Origin: Isoetes taiwanensis
Taxonomy: Eukaryota > Streptophyta > Lycopodiopsida > Isoetales > Isoetaceae
Direction: 5' to 3'
NCBI GenBank assembly: GCA_021234155.1
Contig: JAJEKV010000310.1
Location: forward strand, 64,001 to 128,000
DNA: 64,000 nucleotides
Under the pieces are notes generated by a model, which saw only the letters and a list, made by a program, of their open reading frames with translations, was not told the origin of the DNA and made no database searches. Position numbers and translations under genes: made by a program. This document shows, piece after piece, positions 36,095 through 46,481 of this stretch; position 1 is the first letter of the stretch; the number at the start of each line of letters is the position of its first letter.

Positions 36095-36603
36095 CGCGAG
36101 GTGCCTCGACCCGGCCGAGCCACTCTCCTTCCAACCATCTTCCGCGAATATTTGGAAGGGAGGGGCTCAAAGCGGGTCGAGGCCTCATGACCAAACGCGA
36201 GGAAATGCATTCAACTATTTCCATTTGCTTATGCACCGAACTTCCGGATATGGCGCCATTTGCACGGTCATCCGGTCCGCTGCTTGTTAAAACCCGGGCG
36301 ACTAAGCGGCATAAATGTAGAGATCACATATGTATCAAGATTGAGGTAGCTCACTTCGTTGTGTTGCGATCGTAGTGCTCTCTCTTACTAGTCGCAGGTG
36401 CCTCCACCCGGTCAGAGCCACTCTCCTTGAACCATCTTCCTCGCCAATATTGCGAAGGGAGGGTTTGGGTGGAGGCCTTTGCACCAAACGCAAAGGAAAG
36501 GCATACGAACCCGCCTCCATGTGCTTATGCATGGATCTCGATAAATGGCCATGGCTGCCATTTGCCTACCACAATGATTGTTCACGCACGCTTGTTAAAA
36601 CCA
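36095..36603. repeat. Direct duplication of about 210 bp, offset 297 bp
   Basis: 36095-36300 and 36392-36603 share order and sequence: GGTGCCTC(G/C)ACCCGG, GAGCCACTCTCCTT, ACCATCTTCC, GGCCT...ACCAAACGC, and GCTTGTTAAAACC. Each copy includes a decayed GGCGCC palindrome (36249, 36543). Confidence 0.88.
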
Positions 36604-37264
36604 TTTACTGATGCCTCTTTGTTACAACTATGTTACGTGTTGGAAACACAATTTCAATCCGACCCGGACTATCATGCCGATGCACAAGTACCTGGTGCAT
36701 GGAAGTTATCGCGGGTGAGCCCCTCTACCGCTACATGTGCCCGAAAAGGAGATCGCGAAGAGAGCTCGGCCTCCTTATAGGGAGACAGGACCGAAGCTTG
36801 ACCGGAATTTACCGGCCGTGTATCTTGGTCCACATGAAGATGGTTGCCAAGAGCTGTCGCGAGGATTGGATCCGGTGGTGCGTAGGAGGATACTTTGAAG
36901 CGGAGAATAATTGTCTACTATGTGGACCGGAAGTTTTATGATCCCATCAGTAATGTCCGCTAGCATTGCAAATGTAGCCGGTTCGGGCGAAGAAGGAAGG
37001 ATGATGCTGCCGTCGTACAATAGCTTTGAAGAAGTCGACATCAAAGGCCCACAAGAAATCTTGAGGGGCTTTATGATTCTTCGCAATCGGATGAGCGAAG
37101 TCGAAAAACTTCGCCTTCATTCGTTGTCAAGGCATTAGCCCAATGAAACTACCGCCATTGTGGACACGGCGGCTAAAAGCGGTTAGCAAGAAGAAGACAA
37201 GACCAACTAAGGAGACACTGCGACCGACAATGACTCCTCATCTTCTACCGAGGATGTTGGCCGT

Positions 37265-37580
37265 GAAACCGAGGAAGGAAAAAGCGGACAAGAGGAAAGT
37301 TAAGAGAAAGGATCACAAAGATCCAGATAAGGAAAAGAAGGAAAAGAAGCAAGCGAAGGAAAAGAAAGAGAAGAAAGAGAAGGAAGAGAAGGAAAAGGAA
37401 GAGAAGGAAGAGAAAGAAAAGAAGGAAAAGAAGGAAAAGAAAAGGGAAAGGAAAGAAAAGGAAAGGGAAGGCAAAGGGCGGAAGGAAGGAAAAGGCGAGA
37501 CAGGGAAGTGGAGACAGAGGAAATGGATGGGAAAAAGAAGAAGAAGAAGCGGGCTGGAGACCTCTGAGAAGGAGAGGACA
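37265..37580. repeat. Purine-only tract (AAGGAAAAG / GAGAAGGAA)
   Basis: The top strand is almost purely A and G for about 280 bases. It encodes repeated KEKKEKKEK in one frame. Such mirror-rich purine tracts can form triplex DNA. It probably expanded inside a basic coding region. Confidence 0.9.
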
Positions 37581-39159
37581 CCTTAAAATAAAAACAAAGG
37601 AGAGCGACTCGGACTCCAAGTCCTGCTGGAAGTCCTAGAAGTGGTGGTGAACCTCCGAGCCCAAGGCATAGTCAGGATCCTGCGGACACACCGACCAAAA
37701 GGGTCCCCATTAAGAAGCCAGAGCCAAAGAAGCTCACATTAAGAATAGCTCAAAGCACTTGCTAGAGGTGCCCGCAAATCTTAAGGTGGAAAGGTCAAGA
37801 GGAAAAGACGGGCAGAGAATGTTAATGAATAAAATTTTACGATCAAGCATCTGTTTCCTCCGGGTGTCACATTTACAAAAAAATTAGACGTGTTCAAACT
37901 ATATCAAGGGCCAGCAAATCTGACATCTAGACCAAGGAATATGGAGCACGTCAAAACGTTAGTGGAGTCCTTCGAGAGAGACCCACAACCGGTGTTCACT
38001 CCCCGCTGATGTGATTCCATTCAATCCCCTCACAAACAAACTGGTCGCTTGGAAAACCGAGGATGACCTCATGGGGATGCACTATTATATAGTGAATGGC
38101 AATCATTCGATTATGGTCCTTTCGGCTTGTATGTAGAAGACTTCGGCACAACAAAGTCCCAAGAGCAAATGTCAAAGATTTATCTTCAACGTAATTGCCG
38201 AAAGTGTTATCCGTCACGATCAACGAGCAGGAATGCACGCGCAGCTTCGGTTGTGAAGTCAATGATATCGCTGCGAAGACTATTTTCAAAGAGCCCTTCA
38301 TTGATAACATAAACCACTGCTTGGCAGCAATATGCTCTATGCGGAAGCCTGATCCATCGGGACGGCGGGCGTCACGCCGTAACCATACAAGGTAAATATT
38401 GTAATTGTTGGCAAGATTAGCAAATGGCGCCCTTGGCTTCATTTTCGTGCGGAGGAAATGGCGCTTCATTTTGAGGAAATGCGCCGTGGCGCCATTTGTT
38501 TTATTAAATGGTGTGCGGCGCCATTTCTTCACTAAATAAGCCCATGGGGCTGCTTTTCCTCATTGAATGTCCGAAAGGCTAACTTCTTGTTGTTTCCGTT
38601 ATCGGCTTTGGCTGAAGTTACCATGCGTGGTAAGCATCCAAAAGATTTCAACGGTGGGTCTTCATGCGGAGGATATTTTCGGAGTTATTCATGTCCCTAT
38701 GGAACTTTTGAAAATCTAGCAAGCTCAAAGACAACAAGGGACAAACTATTACAGAAGCTGGGCAAAGAACATGACTACTTCCGGTCGGACCTACCCGAGG
38801 TGCATGAGGGGTATGGACTACGAAGGCCGCTCGGGTTGTTCCGAGAAGTCTTTGGATGAGAAGACCTTCGTCAAGGTCTGCACTGATTATCTGGTAAGCA
38901 ATTCTTCAAGACAAGGGCAAAGACACTAAGATCCATATCTTTCTTGAAGAAGGAGATTTTTGAATACGTGAAGGATAATTTTCCGAGGAAGTTCAAATCC
39001 TTCCACCGATCTCGATCTTTGCGTCTTCAAGCCGAGGATACCAGCCTTATTTCCATGGCCACCTTGCATAGTAAGTGGGTTGAACTGGAGTGGACAAGGA
39101 AGGCGTTTTTGAAGCGTGCCACCAGCCTTGGCAAGATTCATACATAATCTTTGTCTTGC

Positions 39160-39395
39160 AGATAGATAGATAGATAGATAGATAGTATTTTAACGTCCAC
39201 GCCACTAGGCAAAACATCCAACCGGACATGTGACCACACACCACACTACATTGCTTGGTTGGGCCTCGCCCCAACCACCTTACATTGCGTCACGTGGGTT
39301 TTGACACCCAACATTCGAGAGTAAGCGATTCGGGCGGTCTCGAACTCGAGACCTATAGTTGCTAGACCTAGTGTGTTACCACTAGACTAAACGCC
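39160..39395 (-). mobile_element. tRNA-derived SINE with (TATC)n tail
   Basis: On the minus strand the A box (TTAGTCTAGTGG, 39390-39379) and B box (GAGTTCGAGACC, 39348-39337) have pol III promoter spacing. The tRNA-like head is followed by an unrelated body, and the element ends in a TATC microsatellite (39161-39184), where SINEs carry their simple-repeat tail. I could not define the target duplication. Confidence 0.7.
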
Positions 39396-40339
39396 AGAAG
39401 ACTTAGATTCAAGCGGTTGAACTAGCGATGCCAGGGGTCAAGTTAGCTACACTGCATACCAGTTTCCTTGATTGCCACGGACACTAGAGGCATATTCCCA
39501 ATGTGGGACAAAACCACACTATCTAATTTCTTTAATCTGGTGTAAAGAACACCACGGTGATTCTTTACGGATAGTGGTCTTTGCAAGGCCGAGCATAACT
39601 TTTAATTTCATCGTGTTGGATGATCCTCGATTCGGATCGAGTTTTTATTGACACGTATGAGGGCCGAATACAAAAAATCACCTGCCCGAGGAGTTGAGGA
39701 GTCCATGCACCGGTGTGCGCCACAAAAATTCAGGCATCGCAGGTCATCCCTGTCGATGAAATTGACCTCAAATTCCCCTTCAACGATCATCCTCAAGAAG
39801 CCGCTTGTTCTGTGCCCTAATGAAGAAGGCGAAGAGGGGAGGCCAGGGCTATGGCGAGAAAAGCTCTGCAGCAGCAGATTCAGTCTGGTGGCAAGGCTTG
39901 CGGGGGACATAATCATGAGAAATCAGGTGGGGCACGCCACATGCTCCTACCTCGTCGCGAGAAAATGGTACGCTTGGGAGCGGGGGTGTTTGATTACTTC
40001 TCCCGTGGTTCTTTTGGCCGGGCTTCATTCTTGAATAAGAGATTTTGCATTGTGTTCAAAAAGCGACCGGTTAGCGGGGAGTGCCTAAGGGGATTCTTGA
40101 TAGGCTTGACCGCCTCCCCGAATCCTACCATCGCAGCGGTTCCTACAGAGACAAAAGGTGTCTTTGTTGTTGAAGAAGTTGTAGATCCACCTAATCCGGA
40201 GATGCAAGCTCCACCCGATGTGGACTATCTTTGTGATCAAGAACACGAAATTCGATCTGGACATTCTTAATGATCCCAATTTCACCTGCCAGGCGCTCGA
40301 GCTTTTGGGGAGATCCTATGGTTGCTTCTTCTAGCCATG

Positions 40340-40433
40340 GCCACGGCAATACTGGAACCCGATCACGATGTGGAACCGATCCGATCGCGGAACCCGATCA
40401 CGATCGCGGAACTCGATCCCGATGCGGAACCAC
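40340..40433. repeat. 18-bp tandem repeat (GCGGAACCCGATCACGAT)
   Basis: Four to five units vary between GATCACGAT and GATCCCGAT. It lies just after the broken gene and matches no gene feature. Confidence 0.88.
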
Positions 40434-40669
40434 GAATTTTGTGTGATTGTAATTTAAATTGTACAATAATACTTTTGTCAACCGACTCTCTCTTTCGAGT
40501 CCTTGCCTGTTGTGGCAAATTTTTTGATATGCAAATCTATGAATTTGGAATTTTTAACTAATTTTGTGATGTTGTGTTTCTTTAGCTTCTTTATATTCAC
40601 TGTTAGTATTTTTAATGGCGCCAATAAATGATGTTTTAGAGGCATATTTTTTCTAAATGGCGCCATAAT

Positions 40670-41390
40670 TGCTCAAAAAATTGGCATAAAATGGACTAAA
40701 AAGGATCTTCGTTCCTAATTGGAATCGCGAAATTTCTCATTTTAATGAAATTGTGCTTTATACAGATTGTTTTGAATAGAGGCGCTTAAAAAAGTTGGAA
40801 TTATTGACATTGTCATAGATTCTAATGCACCCTGAAAAATCTGATCACATGGCTTGTGTTAGAATCTCCAGGGTGTGTTAGAATCTCCAGGTTGTTTAAG
40901 GCAACCAATCTTTGCCCAAAATTATGCAAAAGGCATCAATTGCATTAGGATCCCTAAAGCAAAATGAGGTAGTTGCACTTAGATCTGAATATCTCGAGTT
41001 GTACTGATTTTATTCGAATGGTTTTTGGAGGAGCAACCAATGAAAAATTGTCGTGAGATGTGGGAAATTTTTTGGCTCAATTTGGATCTGGGATGTCTGA
41101 GAAAATCGGGTTCAAAGTTGGACAAAAATTTGGCCAGTGCACTTCCCTGAGACAAAGCAAGGTCTGCACACTCAAATGACGATATCTCGAGTTCTACTAA
41201 ACAATTTTGCATGGTTTTTGAAATGACTACCAGAGTCCAAATTAGATAAAAAATTCTGCCAGTGAATGGTCACAGAAGACCAGCAAGCAATTTTTTGGAT
41301 CTCGAGCTTGATAAGGGTTTTTTTTGCATGATTTCAACTAACGCAAGTCTAAATAGAGCCCTAATATTATGTGCAACGGGAAGGAAAGCT
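40670..41390. other. AT-rich retroelement-like non-coding DNA
   Basis: The phrase ATATCTCGAGTT...TACT...TTTT...ATGGTTTTTG occurs at 40990 and 41190. Such repeated phrases are common in LTR or untranslated parts of plant gypsy elements. No coding frame was found. Confidence 0.35.
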
Positions 41391-41394
41391 GCGA

Positions 41395-41890
41395 GTTGAA
41401 AAACACGAAGGAATAGGAATTGATGGAATGCGGTTTGGATTTATCCTCATCAAAGTGTGGCAATTAGAAGCCTTTTGCATTAGCAAAATTATTTGGGATC
41501 ATTCGGGATGGCCAATAGATCCAAACTCTGTTATTTTTGTTGCCATGGCTCCGCATACATATTTAGAAAAGGTGCACCTAGTTATCCAAGAAAATGACCA
41601 CGTTTTGTCCTTCGAAAGGTAAACCCTACAATAACCTAGGTACACATAGGGTTTACTTTTCGGAGGCCAAAACATGGTCGTTTTTTAGGATAATTAAGTG
41701 CATCTTTTCTAAACATATATGCGGAGCCATGGCAACTGAAATAACAGAGTTTGGATCTATTGGGCATCCCGAATGATCCCAAATAATTTTGCTACTGCAA
41801 AACGCGCTCTTGATTTCTAATTGCCACACTGGGAGGAGGATAAATCCAAACCCCATCCCGTCAGTTCCTATTGCTTCGTGTTTTCAATTG
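41395..41890. repeat. Large foldback repeat, arms about 225 bp
   Basis: 41395-41620 and 41655-41890 are inverted copies of each other, beginning at AAAACACGAAG and meeting at GTAAACCCTACAATAACC...GGGTTTAC. The same family lies at 26371-26745 in partial tandem form. Short frames on both strands mirror each other for this reason. Confidence 0.9.
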
Positions 41891-41989
41891 TAGCTTCTCG
41901 ACCATGTCCCATGTGCAACCAACTAAAACTCGACCTCCAATAACCTAGCAACACACAAGATTTATGTTTTAGAGGCCATATCTTAGTCA

Positions 41990-42460
41990 GATTCGGCCAG
42001 GATCTTGCACAATGTCATGACGTAGAGGGAGGGTGTTGATGCCAAAAGACGAACCCTTAAAACCTTCCGAAAGTAGTTCGTCCCAAAGGTCCTCTCTCGA
42101 AGGCCCCTGGCCACGGACGGGCAATTCTCCCACTCCGGAACTGTGAACTGACTCTGCCAATGGACTCAAAAAGTCGACATTACCCTCAAGATCAAGTTTC
42201 GTGTGTAGAAGACCACCCCTTCTCCAAGAAGCGCCAAAGTAGCTCATCTCTAACACATTCGTAGTCAATTGGCCTAAGAGGTGGCTGCGGAATACTGCCA
42301 TGTAGAGGGTTCTTGTTTCTTTCGTTACAAAAATGATTGTGTAACTTGGTCCCTAGGGTAATTTCACCATTCCGGATGACATGACGAAGTCGGACATGTC
42401 AACATGGGAGATATTTGTAGACAAATAGCAAACGCGTCAACAAATCCTTCCCAGAACTAA
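41990..42460. repeat. Retroelement-derived repeat shared with 22.9 and 58.7 kb
   Basis: 42205-42300 (CCTTCTCCAAGAAGCGCCAAA to TGGCCTAAGAGG) matches 58770-58855. 42391-42450 (GATATTTGTAGACAAATAGC and flanks) matches 22905-22965. Both partners adjoin gypsy gag remnants, so this is probably a non-coding part of the same gypsy family. Confidence 0.7.
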
Positions 42461-42464
42461 GGAA

Positions 42465-42975
42465 CGGCCATATATGTCCAACTACATGCTATAAACCATG
42501 AAATTTAATCCCAACGAAAAGCCCAGCAACGCTGGGCACTTTTTCTAGTAGCTCTAATGATTTTGTTTTTCTCCTTCAAAGCCATTATGTATTTATGTAG
42601 TATCCTTTTTTGGATTGCTCCCTGTGAATTGGGAAATTTGTTAGGAAGAGAGTGAGTTTTGGCAACTTGGATATAATTATGCTGAATATATCTAAACATC
42701 TAACAGTTATAGCTTATGATTCCTTGTTTCATAGTGGAATATTGTTTACAATTTTTTCAAGTGACCATGAATGTCTTGGCCTTCCCGATACTAATTTTTT
42801 TTGGAAAGCCTATTCTATCACCTACACTAAAAACCATTCTATGAGTGAGGTTGCGCCTTCTTTCATTTTTGCATTTGATAGAGAACAAAGAGATAGAAAG
42901 AGGAGAGAACGAGATAGAGAAATAGAGAAGAGATTGAATGAAGAGATAGAGAGAGAATAGAGAAAAGATATAGAG
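42465..42975. other. Stretch with no gene, ending in GAGATA-type sequence
   Basis: No coding family is seen. From 42880 the DNA becomes AGAGATAGA-rich and leads to the insertion site of the element at 42980. Confidence 0.5.
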
Positions 42976-42979
42976 AATA

Positions 42980-43438
42980 AGGGGGTTCATCTTTGTCTTG
43001 GCCATACAACACTAGTCCCATTGACCTTTAGGGGGTTTATTTTTATGATAACATACATATACATCATACACAAATATGATTTTTGTGCATTTCATACCAA
43101 TACAAAGTCATGAGGGGGATATTGGCTGGAGGAGAATAAATTATACATGTATGGGAGGCTTCTTTTGATCTTTGGATGCGAAGAGGAGTTATTGGATTTG
43201 GGCTTCTACTGCTTTGTTAGATATATTTCCTAGTATATTTGAACTAAGTATATAAATGGGATTGGTATATCTTCCAATAACAAAAATGCTTGTACAATTA
43301 TGGTATAGGTGCAAAATTTATTACAATATAAGGCCTTATGGGAGGGTTTTTCTATGAGGAAATGTGTATCTGTGGGATTTCCTACAACCATGTGCACGCA
43401 GATGATGTGTCCCCTATAGCTTAGGTGCATCCCCTGGG
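42980..43438. mobile_element. 459-bp element with terminal inverted repeats (MITE-like), copy B
   Basis: It is flanked on both sides by ATAGAGAATA (42970-42979 and 43439-43448). Its ends, AGGGGGTTCATC and GGTGCATCCCCTGGG, are related to those of the 18585-19049 element, and its length is nearly the same. The right-hand 45 bases (CACGCAGATG to CCTGGG) align with the right end of copy A. The flank is simple repeat, so the target duplication is less certain than for copy A. Confidence 0.7.
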
Positions 43439-43584
43439 ATAGAGAATAGTGAGGAGAGAGATAGAGAATAAAGAATAAAATATAAAAAGAGAAAGAGAAG
43501 ATATTATAGAGAATTAAGAGATAAAAGAAAAGAAAGAAAATAGTTTGGAGAGAAGAGAGAATATAGAGAGAGAAAAATATATAG

Positions 43585-43709
43585 AGAATGAAGAGATAGA
43601 GATAGAGATAGAGATAGAGATAGAGATAGAGATAGAGATAGAGATAGAGATAGAGATAGAGATAGAGATAGAGATAGAGATAGAGATAGAGATAGAGATA
43701 GAGATAGAC
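43585..43709. repeat. (GAGATA)n microsatellite, about 20 units
   Basis: A near-pure hexamer tract lies in a broader AGAGATA/GAGAATA field (43440-43735). It gives an Ile-Glu repeat on one strand and Ser-Ile on the other. Confidence 0.97.
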
Positions 43710-43739
43710 ACCGAGGGAATAGAGAAGAGAGAAATGAAA

Positions 43740-44340
43740 ATGAAATTTTTATTGTTACGTCTGTGGGACCATCAGGCCTAGAAGGCGTTAAAAATGTACA
43801 TTTAACGTCATAGACTAGTTTATCTAATATATGTCTTCAGAGGTACGAACATATTAGTGCTCACCTTCTCATATTCAAAACCATTTTCTCCTTTGAACGA
43901 TTTTTTAGAGTCTGAATATTAGTCTCTTGTACCTGCATAATCTTCTGAGTAATTAGCCTTGATGAATTAGGAATACGTCAAAGAACTTATAAATGATGCT
44001 ACATGTATCTCAATATTTGTTCGGATATACTAAACGAGACAATATGGGATAAAATATCCTTCATCCTAACTTCATGTACTCCACAAACCTTGCACATCTT
44101 AGTTCATATTGTAATCTTTGCCCAGTGCCCGACCGCTACACCCAGGTGGTGTGAACTGCACCTCATTCTACCTAATCATATGTCTAAGTCTCACCGATGG
44201 TATAAAGCTTCTTGAAGCTTGGAATTCATGACATTTCTCTAATGCTCCTTCTTGACATCTAGGATGCTCCAAATTTTATGAATGGTGTGAGGTCCCATCA
44301 TAAAATATAGTGTGAATACATATATTATACTGCCACATCT
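43740..44340. other. AT-rich stretch without recognisable genes
   Basis: No domain is visible. Short open frames have no family. Confidence 0.45.
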
Positions 44341-44342
44341 AC

Positions 44343-45778
44343 TCGTACATGTCAACTTGACATGATGTACTTGGAAATCGTAAAGGGTTGCACCCTAGGG
44401 GGCAACTTCTTATGTTGCACATGACATGTCCATTTAACCCCCTTTGCTACATGGCAAAACCCCACATGACCTTTTAGCCCTAACCTAAAGGGTCATGTAA
44501 AGGAACCAAAAGCAAAATCCTAACCTTTTCCCTTTTAAGCATTCCAACTTCCTTGAGCAATTCCGGCCAAGTGCTAGCACTATTCCGCATTGCCAGGCAC
44601 CGCCAAGCCAGCCTTGCACAAGATCTCCCGGCTTCAGTCGCCCTCGACCCGAACAGAAGCATGGACGCTTTCCGAGGAGGTGGAGTAAGCTAAGGATCAG
44701 GTAAATAGCAATTCTATTGTGTAGTACTGACTTTCAGTCCAGCAATGAGCTAGATTAGCATGTTCTTTAGCCCTAGAGGCCTTATAGATTCTGAGATCAC
44801 AAGTCCTAACAAAGGAACCTAACCATGTATGTTTAGGTAGATGGGTTAGATGTTATTCTATATTTCAATTCTATGGATGATGATGTTCTATTCTATGCGC
44901 ACTCCTGTATATTCGGAAGGGGGGTAGAGACCTAAAAGCCTTAGTAGTTAATGTACTTAGATAGCCAATTCCCAATTAATGCGACCTGTTTATAAGCGCC
45001 CGCCTGGCTGTGGGGGGCGGGGCTAGACCGACTGATAAGGAGGACATGTCCCATTACATATTGATCCCTCTGGTGTGTAAAGCCTACCGGGGATCTTAGC
45101 AAGCTAGGCTTGATAGTTTGCCACTGTGTGTGGGCAAGGCATAGGCTCGACACATCTTGGGTGATGCATCACCTTCAATGGGGTTCAAGTCATAGATGAG
45201 CAGTGGCTCTCTAGCTGCCTGTGATGGGCATGCATACCTTTGGAGGGAGTGATCTCCTCCTGCCTCATTGGGACTGGGGAGATGCAACTCAGGAGTAGCC
45301 CCCTTGGCTACGCACCTGGCAGGCTACGGTCAAGTCCCAAGACTTATCAGCCTAATCTGCAAAGTATGCACAAGACGGGCGGATGGAGTCAATCCCATTC
45401 ATTTGCCATGAATTCTGTCTGATTGATTTCTGGAGGCCCAAGTCGTCAGTTGATCCCCTCGAGTCTGAGCCTTGGGTAGGATCTCCTTTACTGTGATGAT
45501 ATACTGATGTTGTTACGGATGTGTGGTATAGTGAGCCACCCTTCGAGGTGGAACTATATGTATTTAATGTCATGTGCTTATGTTTATTTACGTGTCCTCA
45601 GTTAGGACGATCCCGAGGGAGGATGGGATGAATGACACGTCCATTCTTCCCCATCGATTCCTTGTCGGCTAGCAAGGGTTTGGTGCAGTGGGACGGCCTC
45701 AGCCGGCTTTTTGTCTTGTGAAGGATGAACTCTGGCTTCTTATCTGATGAGAACATCATTATCTGGCGAGAGGGACTT
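44343..45778 (+). repeat. Possible LTR ending at a primer-binding site
   Basis: The non-coding block ends ...GGGACTTCA three bases before a primer-binding-site-like sequence. Its start is set only by a change of composition near the ACATGTCAACTTGACATG inverted repeat (44345-44362). No second LTR was found in the window, so the call rests mainly on the adjacent site. Confidence 0.3.
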
Positions 45779-45783
45779 CAAAG

Positions 45784-45795
45784 TGGTATCATAGC
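45784..45795 (+). promoter_or_regulatory. Initiator tRNA-Met primer-binding site, one mismatch
   Basis: TGGTATCATAGC differs from TGGTATCAGAGC by one base, and AAG separates it from a possible LTR end. No gag or pol follows in the next kilobase, so the element would be truncated. Confidence 0.5.
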
Positions 45796-46008
45796 AATGA
45801 TCTTGGTAGATCAAGATTGAGAGCCGCCAATTCCTAGTAGTACTAACGGTTTAGATCTTCGGTCTTGGAGATGGCAACCCAAGCATGAACCTCGAAAATG
45901 GGAAACATTTTTTCCTCATCTTAGAATAATAAGCTAAGCTAGTAATAGTTAGCAGAAGTATAACAAAAAACCTTGAAACCTGAAAAATTTTGGCCATCAG
46001 AGAATGAC

Positions 46009-46049
46009 CCCTCACAGAGTGGCTCGAGGCTCTCGTGCATTGTGTGAGT
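46009..46049 (+). promoter_or_regulatory. Hairpin module, partial copy upstream of the H3-like gene
   Basis: CCTCACAGAGTGG and GTGCATTGTGTGAG can pair across a short loop. It is a shorter relative of the modules at 46199 and 47767. CTCACAGAGTGTGCA at 47971 is another fragment of the same sequence. Confidence 0.65.
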
Positions 46050-46198
46050 GTTTGACCATGTTTCGCCCAGAAAGATGCATAATTAGAGTAATCTGATAGC
46101 ATAAGGCAGCCTAGAATCCGAATTTAAGATAGGAAAACATGTCGTACCCCCTAGGAAAGTGTCTATAAAATCTAAAATAGAGTAAAAAAGGAGTGACT

Positions 46199-46262
46199 CC
46201 TCACGAGTGCACGGGGCCCCTAGCTAAATCTTAGCTCGGCCTCCTCGCGCACTGTGTGAATA
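46199..46262 (+). promoter_or_regulatory. Hairpin promoter module upstream of the H3-like gene
   Basis: CCTCACGAGTGC and GCGCACTGTGTGA pair, with GGGCCCCTAG and TTAGCTCGGCC between. The whole block aligns with 47767-47831 with few differences. It lies about 175 bp before the TATA box. Confidence 0.75.
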
Positions 46263-46373
46263 GCGGCAACGACTTCAGTCTAAAGGAACCCAATATTTTA
46301 ATACAATAAACACTAATATTCTAAATAATGGAATAACATGAAAATTGTAGGTCAAAACTCTAAAACTCTCAGA

Positions 46374-46383
46374 CCTATAAATA
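46374..46383 (+). promoter_or_regulatory. TATA box of the H3-like gene
   Basis: CCTATAAATA lies 99 bases before the mutated start codon of the histone-like gene. The identical ten bases lie 97 bases before the start of the next gene, at 48104-48113. Confidence 0.65.
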
Positions 46384-46481
46384 GATCCTTAGGGTTCCTC
46401 ATTCTCACCGTACTCCTCCAACTTGCTGGCTCCGACTAACAAGGTGATTTTTAGGTGCTCGGCATCGGACTATTTCAAAAC

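Larger units (their letters stand above)
36610..40285 (+). pseudogene. Broken gene with ParB-like motif, uncertain family
   Basis: Plus-strand fragments in changing frames look like one decayed gene. 36910-37140 has RMMLPSYNSFEEVDIKGPQE. 37143-37590 is a lysine/glutamate tract. 37990-38120 has DLMGMHYYIVNGNHSIMVL, whose GNH resembles the ParB/sulfiredoxin-type motif. 38563-38860 and 38940-39145 are basic helical pieces. 39851-40270 includes GAGVFDYFSRGSFGRASF. ParB-like plus methyltransferase-like genes occur in repetitive DNA of some early land plants and algae, and this may be such a gene. That assignment rests on short motifs. A SINE and the purine tract interrupt it. Confidence 0.35.
34150..40665. 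repeat. Dispersed GGCGCC palindrome family
   Basis: The unit is AAATGGCGCCA followed directly by a reverse complement sharing the central CCATGG, a 22-base palindrome. Exact or near copies lie at 34218, 34275, 34334, 35631, 35686, 35834, 35893, 35952, 36011, 38418, 38480 and 38507. Half copies lie at 35786, 36249, 40616 and 40662. Flanking sequence differs outside the tandem array, so the palindrome itself recurs. It is not in a coding context. Confidence 0.85.

Noticed and set aside
37245-37619. Phe/Leu-rich minus-strand frame that looks like membrane segments
   Set aside because: It is the complement of the purine-only tract; the hydrophobicity is a composition artefact.
37996-38532. A 178-codon minus-strand gene
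   Set aside because: It overlaps the ParB-like plus-strand fragments and the palindrome repeats, and has no family resemblance.
43514-43781. Ile-Glu and Ser-Ile repeat peptides
   Set aside because: Products of the (GAGATA)n microsatellite.
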